DNA of 18,864 bases from Hyphomicrobium_A sp943371625 (GCA_943371625.1 CALRVN010000018.1:1-18864), one strand, 5' to 3'. Positions 6,547 to 13,617 are shown, numbered from the stretch's first letter. Notes: generated by a model from the letters alone, not told the origin. Program-made: numbers and translations.

Positions 6547-6744
6547 TTACGGCCCGGGTGCCGTCGTCGATGTCGGAGCCGGATCAGGCGTGCTCACCGG
6601 CGTATTGCCCGCATAGAACACGGCGTAGAGCGCCGCAGCAGCGGCGACAGCAAGCAGCAGCGACATCGTGAGAACTCGGAGGTTTAGCCGGCGAGGAGAT
6701 CCCTGGCGCGCTTCCGTGGTTGTGAGTACTTCTCGGTCTGGCAT
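6547..6744 (-). CDS. Small single-span membrane protein under an EcfG-type promoter
   Basis: 65 aa from the ATG at 6744, preceded by GGGAGG at good spacing. A basic N-terminus (RRLNLR) precedes one transmembrane helix at about 24-45 (LTMSLLLAVAAAAALYAVFY). The tail is Pro/Thr-rich (STPDPAPTSTTAPGP), probably periplasmic. No family is recognised. A full GSR promoter motif lies just upstream (6767-6792), so the protein is probably made in stress and stationary phase. Confidence 0.75.
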   Translation of the reverse strand: MPDREVLTTTEARQGSPRRLNLRVLTMSLLLAVAAAAALYAVFYAGNTPVSTPDPAPTSTTAPGP

Positions 6745-6766
6745 GTGTTCCTCCCAAAAATGAAAT

Positions 6767-6792
6767 AACGGCGGGCGCCGGGGCGAAGTTCC
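6767..6792 (-). promoter_or_regulatory. EcfG (general stress sigma factor) promoter
   Basis: On the minus strand GGAAC (6792-6788), 17 bp, CGTT (6770-6767). It matches the alphaproteobacterial GSR consensus and lies 23 bp from the start codon of the small membrane protein. Confidence 0.85.
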
Positions 6793-6810
6793 CCATTTAT
6801 GCACGATCTG

Positions 6811-6842
6811 GATAAAATGGCGGCCCGGCAGAACCGGGCCGC
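6811..6842 (-). terminator. Rho-independent terminator of the PRC-barrel gene
   Basis: Perfect 9-bp stem GCGGCCCGG (6820-6828) with CCGGGCCGC (6834-6842), loop of 5, followed on the minus strand by CATTTTATC. It lies 28 bp past the stop codon at 6871. Confidence 0.75.
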
Positions 6843-6870
6843 GCAAGAAGTCTATTCAGGCAATGCCGCC

Positions 6871-7302
6871 TTACTGGCGGTTCTCTGGCTTCACGTACTC
6901 GGGAGCCGACTGAAGGCCCTCCTTCGTCATGCTGGTACTGACGCTAAGCGCGCCGTCGGCATCCTTGGCGAACGCAAGCTGGTCGAAGGGAATGGCAACG
7001 TCCTTCTCGCCGAGGCCGAGAAATCCGCCGACGCCGACGATCACCGCGGCAACCTTCCCGTCGCCACTGATCAGCACGTCGTTGACGTCGCCTATGGCTT
7101 CGTTGGACGCGTTCTTCACGCTTTCATTGATCAGCTTGCTGGCGGAGATATCGCCCGAAAGGCTCTTCGACACCACGCTCTCGCCCGCTGGCGTGACCGC
7201 TTGAGGAGCTGGCTGCGCTGCCGGATTTGTGGCCGCGTCCTGCGCCAGCGCCGGCAGCGACATCGCCGCTACGAGCGCCGCGACTGGGATGAACTTTTTC
7301 AT
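6871..7302 (-). CDS. Secreted PRC-barrel domain protein
   Basis: 143 aa from the ATG at 7302, preceded by AGAGGAAT. The frame is open further upstream to 7443, but that part covers the promoter. Residues 1-21 (MKKFIPVAALVAAMSLPALAQ) are a classical Sec signal peptide with an ALA-Q cleavage site. A Pro/Ala linker follows. Then comes a PRC-barrel at about 43-112 (SASKLINESVKNASNEAIGDVNDVLISGDGKVAAVIVGVGGFLGLGEKDVAIPFDQL, read in two parts around residue 70). Periplasmic PRC-barrel proteins of this length are frequent in Hyphomicrobiales, mostly without known function. A GSR promoter lies at 7381-7406. A role in envelope stress is inferred. Confidence 0.88.
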   Translation of the reverse strand: MKKFIPVAALVAAMSLPALAQDAATNPAAQPAPQAVTPAGESVVSKSLSGDISASKLINESVKNASNEAIGDVNDVLISGDGKVAAVIVGVGGFLGLGEKDVAIPFDQLAFAKDADGALSVSTSMTKEGLQSAPEYVKPENRQ

Positions 7303-7380
7303 GGGATTCCTCTTCACTGTTTGCCCGTCGGCACTATTGGCACCGACGATCCGCTGCTGCGGTTCAGCAACTGGGTGAAG

Positions 7381-7406
7381 AACGAAGTGCCGCTGATCGG
7401 AGTTCC
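7381..7406 (-). promoter_or_regulatory. EcfG promoter for the PRC-barrel gene
   Basis: Minus-strand GGAAC (7406-7402), 17 bp, CGTT (7384-7381). It gives a leader of roughly 70 nt to the ATG at 7302. It is divergent from the EcfG promoter at 7499. Confidence 0.87.
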
Positions 7407-7498
7407 TGGAAATTAAGCAAAACAGGCACTCAAAATTCACCATATGAACATTAGAAACATTCGAATGCCACTTTGCGAAGAATATGGATGTGCCCTGC

Positions 7499-7523
7499 GG
7501 AACAGCGCCCGCACCCTGACGTT
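7499..7523 (+). promoter_or_regulatory. EcfG promoter for the Crp/Fnr gene
   Basis: GGAAC (7499-7503), 16 bp, CGTT (7520-7523). The start codon at 7629 is about 105 bp downstream, so the leader is near 95 nt and leaves room for additional control. Confidence 0.83.
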
Positions 7524-7628
7524 GTGAAGTTGCAGAACCGCCTAGGGCATTGGGACCGCTCAGATTTTGACTTGATTGTGGCAGATGCGATCCCCATGTC
7601 GCCCGCTTCAGAGTAATGAGTACGAGAT

Positions 7629-8294
7629 ATGCTCGCTGTTTCCGAAATTAGTGCCGAGCGCGCCGCCGGCCACAGCCACCGCGCCGCACTGCGCCCATCC
7701 CAGGTGCGCCGTCTGCCCCGTGGCGAAACGCTTTTCGAAGCTGGGGAAGAGCGCATCCAGCTCTACCGCGTCGAGCGTGGCGCCCTGTGCCATTACCAGC
7801 GCCAGGACGACGGCCATCACGAGATCATCGAGTTCGCCTTCCCCGGTGACATCATAGGCTTCGGCCATCTCGCCGAGCACGCCAGCACCGCGCAGGCTGT
7901 AGCCAAGACCATCGTCAGCCCGGTCAGCGAGGAAGAGTTCGAGCAGCTGTTGGAGGCCGATGGACAGCTATCCGCGCGGTATGCCGCCGCTGCCGACCGC
8001 GAGTTCGAATTCCTGCGCGTGCGCGCGCTCACCAGCAGCCGCGGCAAGCCTGCAAAGCGCGTCGCCTCGTTCCTTGCTGCTCTGGCGCGCATGAGTGCTG
8101 GCGAGGGCCGCGATCCCGCGCTCATCACGGACGAGTTTTCCTCGGGCACCGTCGCCGAGCATCTCGACGTCAGCCTCGATACGCTGGCCGACGCTCTGCG
8201 CGATCTGCACGAGCGCGGCATCGTATCACCGACCCGCGGCGGTCTGCGCATCGCCGATCTCGCTGCTTTGGAAGAGTATGCCGACGCCGATTGA
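7629..8294 (+). CDS. Crp/Fnr family transcriptional regulator
   Basis: 221 aa from the ATG at 7629, with only a weak ribosome-binding site. An N-terminal cyclic-nucleotide-binding-like beta-barrel spans about 25-110 (LPRGETLFEAGEERIQLYRVERGALCHYQ; FPGDIIGFGHLAEH). A dimer helix lies at ~115-135 and an HTH_Crp domain at ~142-210 (SGTVAEHLDVSLDTLADALRDLHERGIV). There is no N-terminal Cys cluster as in Fnr; the single barrel cysteine is C54. The glycine-rich FPGDIIG loop is present but the phosphate-binding arginine of true cAMP receptors is not obvious, so the ligand is unknown. It is likely a downstream regulator in the stress regulon, since it has an EcfG promoter. The HTH-only protein at 5520-5894 is a probable paralogue. 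Confidence 0.87.
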   Translation: MLAVSEISAERAAGHSHRAALRPSQVRRLPRGETLFEAGEERIQLYRVERGALCHYQRQDDGHHEIIEFAFPGDIIGFGHLAEHASTAQAVAKTIVSPVSEEEFEQLLEADGQLSARYAAAADREFEFLRVRALTSSRGKPAKRVASFLAALARMSAGEGRDPALITDEFSSGTVAEHLDVSLDTLADALRDLHERGIVSPTRGGLRIADLAALEEYADAD

Positions 8295-8309
8295 CCGCAG
8301 TCGCTGCGC

Positions 8310-8522
8310 CTAACCAGCGCCGCCTGACCGCGTCGGCCTGATGCGCATCGTGGTCTCTAGAACCGCGTCTTTCTTCGTCCAGGTATGAGAGCCGCCGCAA
8401 GCTGGGCATTTCACCGGCTTCGCCTCGACGTTGGGCAGTCCCTGGAAAGTATCTTTGTCCGTGTCGATGCCAACTGGAATGAGTTCGTCAGTGGCCGGGC
8501 AGCGGATCATGATCGCACCCAT
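8310..8522 (-). CDS. Small zinc-ribbon protein
   Basis: 70 aa from the ATG at 8522 (MGAIMIRCPATDELIPVGID); the ATG at 8510 is a shorter alternative. The order IRCP...GI.TD...F..LP...VKCPACGGSHTW matches a family of short uncharacterised proteins common in Hyphomicrobiales. Cysteines C8, C44 and C47 probably bind metal. The last residues (RIRPTRSGGAG) are basic. It is convergent with the Crp/Fnr gene, 15 bp between stops. No EcfG motif is seen upstream. An in-frame TTG at 8567 is less likely as the start. Confidence 0.78.
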   Translation of the reverse strand: MGAIMIRCPATDELIPVGIDTDKDTFQGLPNVEAKPVKCPACGGSHTWTKKDAVLETTMRIRPTRSGGAG

Positions 8523-8661
8523 CGCAGTGTCCCCCTCGACGCAAAGTGCCGCCTTGGCGTCGCTCAAGCTCCGCCCGAACGACTCAAACCTCGTCTGACC
8601 CCACCCTTAGATTGTCGTCAAACTCGGCCAAAAGATGTTCACCGGGTGCGATCCGGCGCGA

Positions 8662-8686
8662 GGAACTATCGACGCATGCTGACGTT
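8662..8686 (+). promoter_or_regulatory. EcfG promoter for the DUF892 gene
   Basis: GGAAC (8662-8666), 16 bp, CGTT (8683-8686), 32 bp before the ATG at 8719. DUF892 genes are frequent members of general stress regulons, which agrees with the motif. Confidence 0.88.
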
Positions 8687-8718
8687 TTTCGCGCACCCCA
8701 CCGCACAGGAGTGTCGCC

Positions 8719-9207
8719 ATGAAAATCGAAAATCTTTCGGATCTTTTCGTCCACACGTTGAAGGACATCTACTACGCCGAGAAACAGATCCTCAAAGCGC
8801 TGCCGAAGATGATCATGGCTGCCGACGCTAAGGAACTCGCGCGCGCGCTCGAAGCCCATCTCGAGGAAACGAAGGGTCAGGTCACGCGACTGGAGGAAGT
8901 CTTCAAGCTGCTCGGCAAGAAGGCTGAAGGCGAGAAGTGTCCGGCCATCGAGGGCATCCTCAAGGAAGGCGAGGAGCTCATGCAGGAGATCAAGGATCCC
9001 GACACGCGCGATGCCGCCATGATCGCCGCCGGCCAGGCTGTCGAGCATTACGAGATCACGCGTTACGGCACGCTCGTTTCTTGGGCCGGTCTGCTCGACC
9101 TGCCGGAAGCAGCAAAGCTGCTCTCAGCGACTCTCAAGGAAGAGCACAACGCCGATAGCAAGCTGACAAAGCTGGCCGAGAGCAAGCTGAACAAGCAAGC
9201 CGCCTAA
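8719..9207 (+). CDS. Ferritin-like DUF892 (YciE/YciF) family protein
   Basis: 162 aa from the ATG at 8719, with AGGAG 7 bases upstream. The family hallmarks are the opening LSDLFVHTLKDIYYAEKQILKALPKM and the helical repeats HLEETKGQVTRLEEVFKLLG, AGQAVEHYEITRYGTL and TLKEEHNAD. Likely di-iron ligands are Glu21, Glu49, Glu109/Glu112 and Glu141/His143. YciF-type proteins form four-helix ferritin-like dimers and are stress induced; their exact reaction is unsettled. The gene has its own EcfG promoter and terminator. Length is normal for the family. Confidence 0.93.
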   Translation: MKIENLSDLFVHTLKDIYYAEKQILKALPKMIMAADAKELARALEAHLEETKGQVTRLEEVFKLLGKKAEGEKCPAIEGILKEGEELMQEIKDPDTRDAAMIAAGQAVEHYEITRYGTLVSWAGLLDLPEAAKLLSATLKEEHNADSKLTKLAESKLNKQAA

Positions 9208-9228
9208 CCAGCACACTGCAATTGCCAG

Positions 9229-9254
9229 AAGGCCGGGTTCGCACCCGGCCTTTT
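9229..9254 (+). terminator. Rho-independent terminator of the DUF892 gene
   Basis: Perfect 10-bp stem AAGGCCGGGT (9229-9238) with ACCCGGCCTT (9243-9252), tetraloop TCGC, followed by TT. It lies 22 bp past the stop. Confidence 0.9.
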
Positions 9255-9263
9255 GCGTGCGCG

Positions 9264-9297
9264 CATCAAATGCCCGCGATACATCAAATGATATCGC
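9264..9297. repeat. Short repeat cluster upstream of the single-domain response regulator
   Basis: CATCAAATG occurs twice (9264-9272 and 9282-9290), 18 bp apart start to start. The second copy sits inside an inverted repeat, GCGATA (9276-9281) with TATCGC (9292-9297). It may be a protein-binding site, but it is 160 bp or more from the gene at 9460 and unsupported otherwise. Confidence 0.25.
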
Positions 9298-9459
9298 ACG
9301 CTTTTTCCATCGCCCTTAAGGATGAGCACAACGGGCGTACGAACAATGCGAGCTTTGATGCGATTTGGCCCACATATCCCATCTCCGCCTGATGCGCGGC
9401 TCCCGCTTTAGCCTCTCCTGGCCCGAGCGATACGCAATTCGACAACGGACGGTTCAGGA

Positions 9460-9849
9460 ATGACCCCCGGGCGTGGCCATGCCGCCGGCCTGAAGGTTTT
9501 GCTCGTCGAGGATCAGACCATAATCGCGCTCGACACCGAGGCCATGCTGGCAGATCTCGGTGCAGCCGACGTGCAATCCTTCACGACATCGGATGCTGCC
9601 TTGGCGTGGCTAGCTGCTGGTCAATGCGATCTCGGCGTCCTCGACATTGCACTGGCTGGGTCGACGTCCTATCCGGTTGCCGACGTTCTGATCGAGCGCG
9701 GCATTCCGTTCGTGTTCACCACCGGATACGGCAGCACACACGCCATCCCGCCGCGCTTTTCGGGCGCCCCCGTGGTGCGCAAACCCTACGGCATGGACGC
9801 GCTGGCCGACGCTGTCGGGCGCTGTCTCGATCGCAGCGGCAAATCTTAG
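9460..9849 (+). CDS. Single-domain response regulator, FAT GUY-like receiver
   Basis: 129 aa, a receiver domain with no output domain. The acidic pair is E17/D18 (LLVEDQ), the phospho-acceptor D62 (GVLDIALAG), the conserved Thr T87 or T88, and the Lys K108 (VVRKPYG). The motif FTTGYG at 86-91 resembles the FAT GUY signature of alphaproteobacterial single-domain regulators such as SdrG and MrrA, which are known to tune the general stress response. A Thr replaces the usual Ala. Neighbouring HWE kinases are plausible phosphodonors (inference). The start ATG is preceded by GGACGG. No EcfG motif lies upstream. The stop overlaps the convergent Crp/Fnr stop by 4 bp. Confidence 0.85.
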   Translation: MTPGRGHAAGLKVLLVEDQTIIALDTEAMLADLGAADVQSFTTSDAALAWLAAGQCDLGVLDIALAGSTSYPVADVLIERGIPFVFTTGYGSTHAIPPRFSGAPVVRKPYGMDALADAVGRCLDRSGKS

Positions 9850-10604
9850 AGCAGCGGCCGCACCGCTCCGACCATCGTCTCTTCGCTCGCCAGTTCGGCG
9901 AGCCGATCGCGGTCGAGAATGACGAACTCTTTCTCACGCCACTTGACGATCCCGTCGCGCATGAGCCGTCCCAACGTGCGGTTGGTATGAACCAGCGACA
10001 ACCCGAGCGTATCGGCAATGTGCTGCTGCGTAATCGGAATGCTGACACGCTTCTTCGAGGACATCATCCTCACTTCCGCGAGGCGATCAGCCAGATGCAA
10101 CAGCAGGTGCGCGCATCGCTCGAGCGCACTGCGTCGGCCGACGGAAAGAAGCTGCTGATCGAGAATCTGCTCCGAGCGCGCCGCCAGCCACGTCAGGTCG
10201 AAGGACAGCCCCGCGTGGTTTTCGAACAGCTTCCACAGCCCATCGCGCGGGAAGACGCATAGGACGATGTCCGACAGCGCTTCGACCGAATGTTGCATCT
10301 CCTGCATAACGGAGCCCTGCAGGCCGAGAAAATCACCCGGCATGCAGTAATTCAGGATTTGCCGGCGGCCGTCCGGGAGAAGCTTGTAGCGGAATGCCAA
10401 GCCCGAAAGCACCGTATAGAGGTGCGCGCAGCTCGAGCCTTCGAGAAAGAGCGGATCGCCAGCTTTGACGACCAGTTCGCCCGTCTTGAACTGGGAAACA
10501 AACGCGAGCTCTTCACTTGTGAAGGGACGGAAGATATCGAGCTTTCTTAAGGGGCAGAGCTGGCACGGAACCTGCCGCCCAGGTAGCTCCTTCGTGTCCG
10601 CCAT
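9846..10604 (-). CDS. Crp/Fnr family transcriptional regulator with N-terminal CxxC
   Basis: 252 aa from the ATG at 10604, preceded by GGAGGAGGAG. The N-terminus has C14-x2-C17 in PCQLCPLRKLDIFRPF. A cNMP-type barrel spans about 35-140 (LFLEGSSCAHLYTVLSGLAFRYKLLPDGRRQIL; MPGDFLGLQG), then a dimer helix, then an HTH at ~185-235 (TQQHIADTLGLSLVHTNRTLGRLMRDGIV). Further cysteines exist (SSC, NYC, VLC), but the spacing of a canonical Fnr 4Fe-4S site is not obvious, so oxygen sensing is unproven. It is a clearly different subfamily from the regulator at 7629. No EcfG motif lies in its upstream region. Confidence 0.9.
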   Translation of the reverse strand: MADTKELPGRQVPCQLCPLRKLDIFRPFTSEELAFVSQFKTGELVVKAGDPLFLEGSSCAHLYTVLSGLAFRYKLLPDGRRQILNYCMPGDFLGLQGSVMQEMQHSVEALSDIVLCVFPRDGLWKLFENHAGLSFDLTWLAARSEQILDQQLLSVGRRSALERCAHLLLHLADRLAEVRMMSSKKRVSIPITQQHIADTLGLSLVHTNRTLGRLMRDGIVKWREKEFVILDRDRLAELASEETMVGAVRPLL

Positions 10605-10642
10605 CTCCTCCTCCGGCCACTCCCTCGCGCCGCGATATTACG

Positions 10643-10891
10643 TCAAGCGCCGGTATTGTGGGAGGAGCCATTGCCGTTCGCGTCACCATTGGCCCGCGTG
10701 CTATCTCCGAGATCGACCGGGAGGCCGCGATTGCCGCCAAGGCTCATCTCCGCCCGGCGAATGGCTTCGAGCCCATCGCCGAAAGCTGCCGGCAGTCCGC
10801 TTGCGTCCTGGCTGCCGAGGGCATCCTTTAGCCGGCGACCAATTAGCTTTGTAAGCTCCTGATTCTTTTGAATCTTCACGGCAATATCCAT
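10643..10891 (-). CDS. Small protein of unknown function under an EcfG-like promoter
   Basis: 82 aa from the ATG at 10891. The frame is open to a TTG at 10915, but that codon overlaps the promoter -10 element, so I reject it. The N-terminal half looks helical and amphipathic (MDIAVKIQKNQELTKLIGRR then LKDALG). The C-terminal tail is Gly/Asn/Ser-rich and likely disordered (ANGDANGNGSSHNTGA). There are no cysteines and no membrane segment. No family is recognised. It lies downstream of, and in the same orientation as, the membrane HWE kinase, with its own promoter motif between. The expected leader is very short and the ribosome-binding site is weak. Confidence 0.55.
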   Translation of the reverse strand: MDIAVKIQKNQELTKLIGRRLKDALGSQDASGLPAAFGDGLEAIRRAEMSLGGNRGLPVDLGDSTRANGDANGNGSSHNTGA

Positions 10892-10914
10892 CTGGATTGG
10901 ATGCTTTTCTCTCA

Positions 10915-10939
10915 AACACCAGTCGAGAGCGAAAGTTCC
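10915..10939 (-). promoter_or_regulatory. EcfG-like promoter (TGTT variant) for the 82-aa gene
   Basis: Minus-strand GGAAC (10939-10935), 17 bp, GTT (10917-10915). The base before GTT is T rather than C. It lies in the 83-bp gap between the kinase stop and the ATG at 10891. Confidence 0.6.
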
Positions 10940-10974
10940 GGGGCCGCCGCCACTTGGGGGCAGGGCGTGTCGTC

Positions 10975-13044
10975 TCAGGCGCTTTGCGCCAGGACGTGTC
11001 GGGCCGGCATATCCAGGGTCCAGCTGACCCCGCCGCGCTCGAACACCAGGTTCGCGCTGCCCTGCAGGGCGCGCGCGGTGAGCTGTTCGGTCACCACCTG
11101 GCCGAACCCGCGCCGCGACGGCTTGATGACCTCAGGGCCTCCCTGTTCGGTCCAGCTAAGATGCACGCGCCCATCTTCCTCACCGCTGGCGGCATGCAAC
11201 CAACGCACATGCACCCGCCCACCCGGCACGGACAAAGCTCCGTACTTGGCGGCGTTGGTCGACAGCTCATGCACCGCGAGCCCGATGTTCTGTGCCGCTT
11301 CCGGCGTGACGATCAGGCTCGGACCATCGACTTCGATCTGACCCGCTTGCTGGTCGAAGTAATGTCCGAGTTGCGACTTGACGACCTCGGACATCGAGAC
11401 CCCGCGCCAGTCGCATTGCACCAGCAGGTCGTGGGCCGCAGCCAGCGACTGCAGCCGCCCGGAGAACCGCACTTCGAAATCCTCGACGTCACGGCTGGCG
11501 AGCTTCGTCTGTCGCGCCATCGCCTGGATGACCGCGAGCAAGTTCTTCGATCGATGCGTCACCTCCCGCATCAGCAGATGGATATGTTCTTCCCACCTCT
11601 TCCGATCGGTGATGTCGCGCGCTGTACCCGTCATGCGGACGGGCATGCCATCGACGAACTGCGTACGCCCGGTCGCCGCGACCCAGCGCTCGACACCGTC
11701 ACGCACGCCCTTCACACGATATTCGACGTCATACTCGGCAGGCTCATCCAGGGCTTGCGCCCGCCGGATCGCCTCCTCCGTCATCTCCCGGTCGGCCGGA
11801 TCGAGCGCCGCGCGAAACACTTCATAGGAGATCAAATCTTCCGGCTTCAGGCCCCAAAGCTCGCGCATGCGCTGGTCCCACAACAGCGTGCCGGTCTTCA
11901 GGTCCCAGTCCCACGCGCCGGTTTCGGCCGAGGCGAGCGCCAGACGCAACCGGTCGTCGCTTTCGCGCAACGACCGCTCCATCTTCTCGCGCGTCGAGCT
12001 TGCCGCGGCCAATTCTTCGCCCAGCGTTCGCACCTCGACGATCGACGAACTGCGCGGCACCACCTTCTCACCGCGCCCCAGATCTCGCGCATCCTGCACC
12101 AGCGCCCGCACCGGATCGGCCATCCGCTTACCGAACAGGAATGCGAGCAACACCGACAGGAGCGCGAAGCCGAGCGCTAAGCCCGCGACCAGAGCCCAGG
12201 ACCGCTCCATCGGCCCGTTGGCGATCGCCTCGGGGATCGTCATCAAGGTCTGCCAGCCCGATTGCTGCGATCGGCTGGTCGAACGCAGCACGGCTTCGCC
12301 GTTGCTGTCGGTGGCATGCCACAGGGTGGCGCTCGTGTGGTCAGCGCCACCGATATTGCCGCCCCACATCGTCCCGGCGCGTTTCCCGAAATCCTCTGAC
12401 CGGGCGACGATCGCTCCGTCGCGGTCAATCACCGTCGCGATCCATCCGCGGTTGAGCTGCGCCCGCTCGAGAATCTCGTGGATCCGCCGTGATGAGATCA
12501 ACGCGCTGACGATATAGATCGCCTTGCTGCCGCGACGCACGGCAACCGAGATCGTGAACGTCGGCGGCACCCCCTGCGAACCGCTGGAAACGCTCGATAC
12601 GACAGGCGACGTCGCCTGCAAGACCGGCTTGTAGACGATCGGCGAGTCCTGACCTTGCCCCCCGTCTTGCCCGTCCCAGGGGGATTGAGTGCTCAGCAGC
12701 AACTTTCCGGTCCGGCTCGTCAGGAAGAAGTCGATCCCGCCGATGTCCCGTGCGGCAACCGCCTGATTGTAGAACGCCTTCAATTCCCCGTCGGTCAGCG
12801 CCGGCGAGGAAGCGAGCGCTATCAGCGTTGCCGTGGTGGCGGAGAGCTCGCGGTCGATGGCCGTGGCGACGTCGCGCGCCACCTGGGAGATGTCGCTTTC
12901 CATAGCCGCACGCTCGAGCGACGCCGACCGGAGGATCATCAACCCACTGAAAATCAACGCTGGGACGAGCAGCGCAAGGCTATACAGGAGAAAGTGGGCT
13001 TGGATTGACCAACCCGCTTGGCGTAGCCGCTCGAGCATTCGCAT
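10975..13044 (-). CDS. Membrane-bound HWE-family histidine kinase with extracytoplasmic sensor and PAS domain
   Basis: 689 aa from the ATG at 13044. Order of domains: TM1 ~17-38; a periplasmic sensor of ~245 residues (dCache-like, inferred from size and position); TM2 ~283-305; HAMP ~305-355; PAS/PAC ~363-485; HWE kinase core ~488-680. The phospho-accepting His is H497 in REVTHRSKNLLAVIQAM. The N-box is HELSTNAAKYGALS (H592, N597), and the family WxE motif is WTEQGG (W631, E633). HWE kinases with this architecture (PhyK and relatives) phosphorylate PhyR in Hyphomicrobiales. Being divergent from nepR-ecfG and driven by an EcfG promoter supports that role. Whether it is net kinase or phosphatase cannot be read from the sequence. 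Confidence 0.93.
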   Translation of the reverse strand: MRMLERLRQAGWSIQAHFLLYSLALLVPALIFSGLMILRSASLERAAMESDISQVARDVATAIDRELSATTATLIALASSPALTDGELKAFYNQAVAARDIGGIDFFLTSRTGKLLLSTQSPWDGQDGGQGQDSPIVYKPVLQATSPVVSSVSSGSQGVPPTFTISVAVRRGSKAIYIVSALISSRRIHEILERAQLNRGWIATVIDRDGAIVARSEDFGKRAGTMWGGNIGGADHTSATLWHATDSNGEAVLRSTSRSQQSGWQTLMTIPEAIANGPMERSWALVAGLALGFALLSVLLAFLFGKRMADPVRALVQDARDLGRGEKVVPRSSSIVEVRTLGEELAAASSTREKMERSLRESDDRLRLALASAETGAWDWDLKTGTLLWDQRMRELWGLKPEDLISYEVFRAALDPADREMTEEAIRRAQALDEPAEYDVEYRVKGVRDGVERWVAATGRTQFVDGMPVRMTGTARDITDRKRWEEHIHLLMREVTHRSKNLLAVIQAMARQTKLASRDVEDFEVRFSGRLQSLAAAHDLLVQCDWRGVSMSEVVKSQLGHYFDQQAGQIEVDGPSLIVTPEAAQNIGLAVHELSTNAAKYGALSVPGGRVHVRWLHAASGEEDGRVHLSWTEQGGPEVIKPSRRGFGQVVTEQLTARALQGSANLVFERGGVSWTLDMPARHVLAQSA

Positions 13045-13097
13045 CGCTTATGTGGTTTATGGGTCGCCCTCCCGAAACCCGGCGCCCGTGAACCCCA

Positions 13098-13122
13098 AAC
13101 GCGAAACACTCCCACCCGTTCC
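13098..13122 (-). promoter_or_regulatory. EcfG promoter for the membrane HWE kinase
   Basis: Minus-strand GGAAC (13122-13118), 16 bp, CGTT (13101-13098), about 54 bp from the kinase ATG. It is divergent from the nepR promoter at 13190. Confidence 0.88.
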
Positions 13123-13189
13123 AAGGCGGGACAGCCTGTGGCAATTGGCCAACACATTACCTCGTATCCCAAACGGTCTGAATGCCACG

Positions 13190-13214
13190 GGAACCTTATC
13201 GTCCAACGCGCGTT
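13190..13214 (+). promoter_or_regulatory. EcfG promoter for nepR-ecfG (autoregulation)
   Basis: GGAAC (13190-13194), 16 bp, CGTT (13211-13214), 97 bp before the nepR ATG. Autoregulation of nepR-ecfG by EcfG is well known in this order. Confidence 0.9.
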
Positions 13215-13311
13215 TTGTGGGCTTACGGGCCGGATGATATGGTCAGGGGCCGCATAAGGCGTCCCGTTCGGGACAACGCTGAACGATCGAAGGGGAGGCG
13301 GAGGTCCGCTG

Positions 13312-13617
13312 ATGTCGGAGGAAAAGAAAGCTTTTGCCAGCGCCGAATACGGTGCGGTCGAAGCCAAGCAAACGGCCACGAATGGCGGCCAGGCGACCGC
13401 CGCCAATCCTCCGGTTGACGGATCGGACTCGGCGGATGGCCAGCGCCCGCGCGGCCAGGCGGTTCTGCCTGGCATTCTCGGCAAACAGTTGCGCACCGCA
13501 TACGGCGAGCTGCTGAACTCCCCCGTGCCGGACCGGATCAACGACCTCATCAAGCAGCTGCAAAGCAAGGAAGCCGGCGCTGCCAAGTCTCCTCGGGATG
13601 AGGAGCCCAGCAAGTGA
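13312..13617 (+). CDS. nepR: Anti-sigma factor NepR
   Basis: 101 aa from the ATG at 13312, with GGAGG 7 bases upstream. The conserved core is at residues 53-83 (PGILGKQLRTAYGELLNSPV then PDRINDLIKQL), the two-helix region that grips the sigma factor or, alternatively, phosphorylated PhyR. The ~50-residue N-terminus is Ala/Gly/Asp-rich and disordered, as is the short tail, which is normal for NepR. It holds EcfG inactive until PhyR-P displaces it. The stop overlaps the ecfG start (GTGA), indicating translational coupling and balanced production of the pair. Confidence 0.94.
   Translation: MSEEKKAFASAEYGAVEAKQTATNGGQATAANPPVDGSDSADGQRPRGQAVLPGILGKQLRTAYGELLNSPVPDRINDLIKQLQSKEAGAAKSPRDEEPSK

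Noticed and set aside
7303..7443. Upstream extension of the PRC-barrel protein to 7443
   Set aside because: It would place coding sequence across the promoter and bury the clear signal peptide that begins at 7302.
9846..10604. Calling the regulator a true oxygen-sensing Fnr
   Set aside because: Only one N-terminal CxxC is clear; the four-Cys spacing needed for a 4Fe-4S cluster is not evident.
10892..10917. TTG start at 10915 for the 82-aa gene
   Set aside because: It overlaps the GTT element of the promoter motif; the ATG at 10891 is downstream of the expected start site.
10897..12180. 427-codon plus-strand frame opposite the membrane HWE kinase
   Set aside because: It is the complement of a well-supported kinase gene; the composition (His/Arg/Leu/Pro-rich) is typical of antisense frames.
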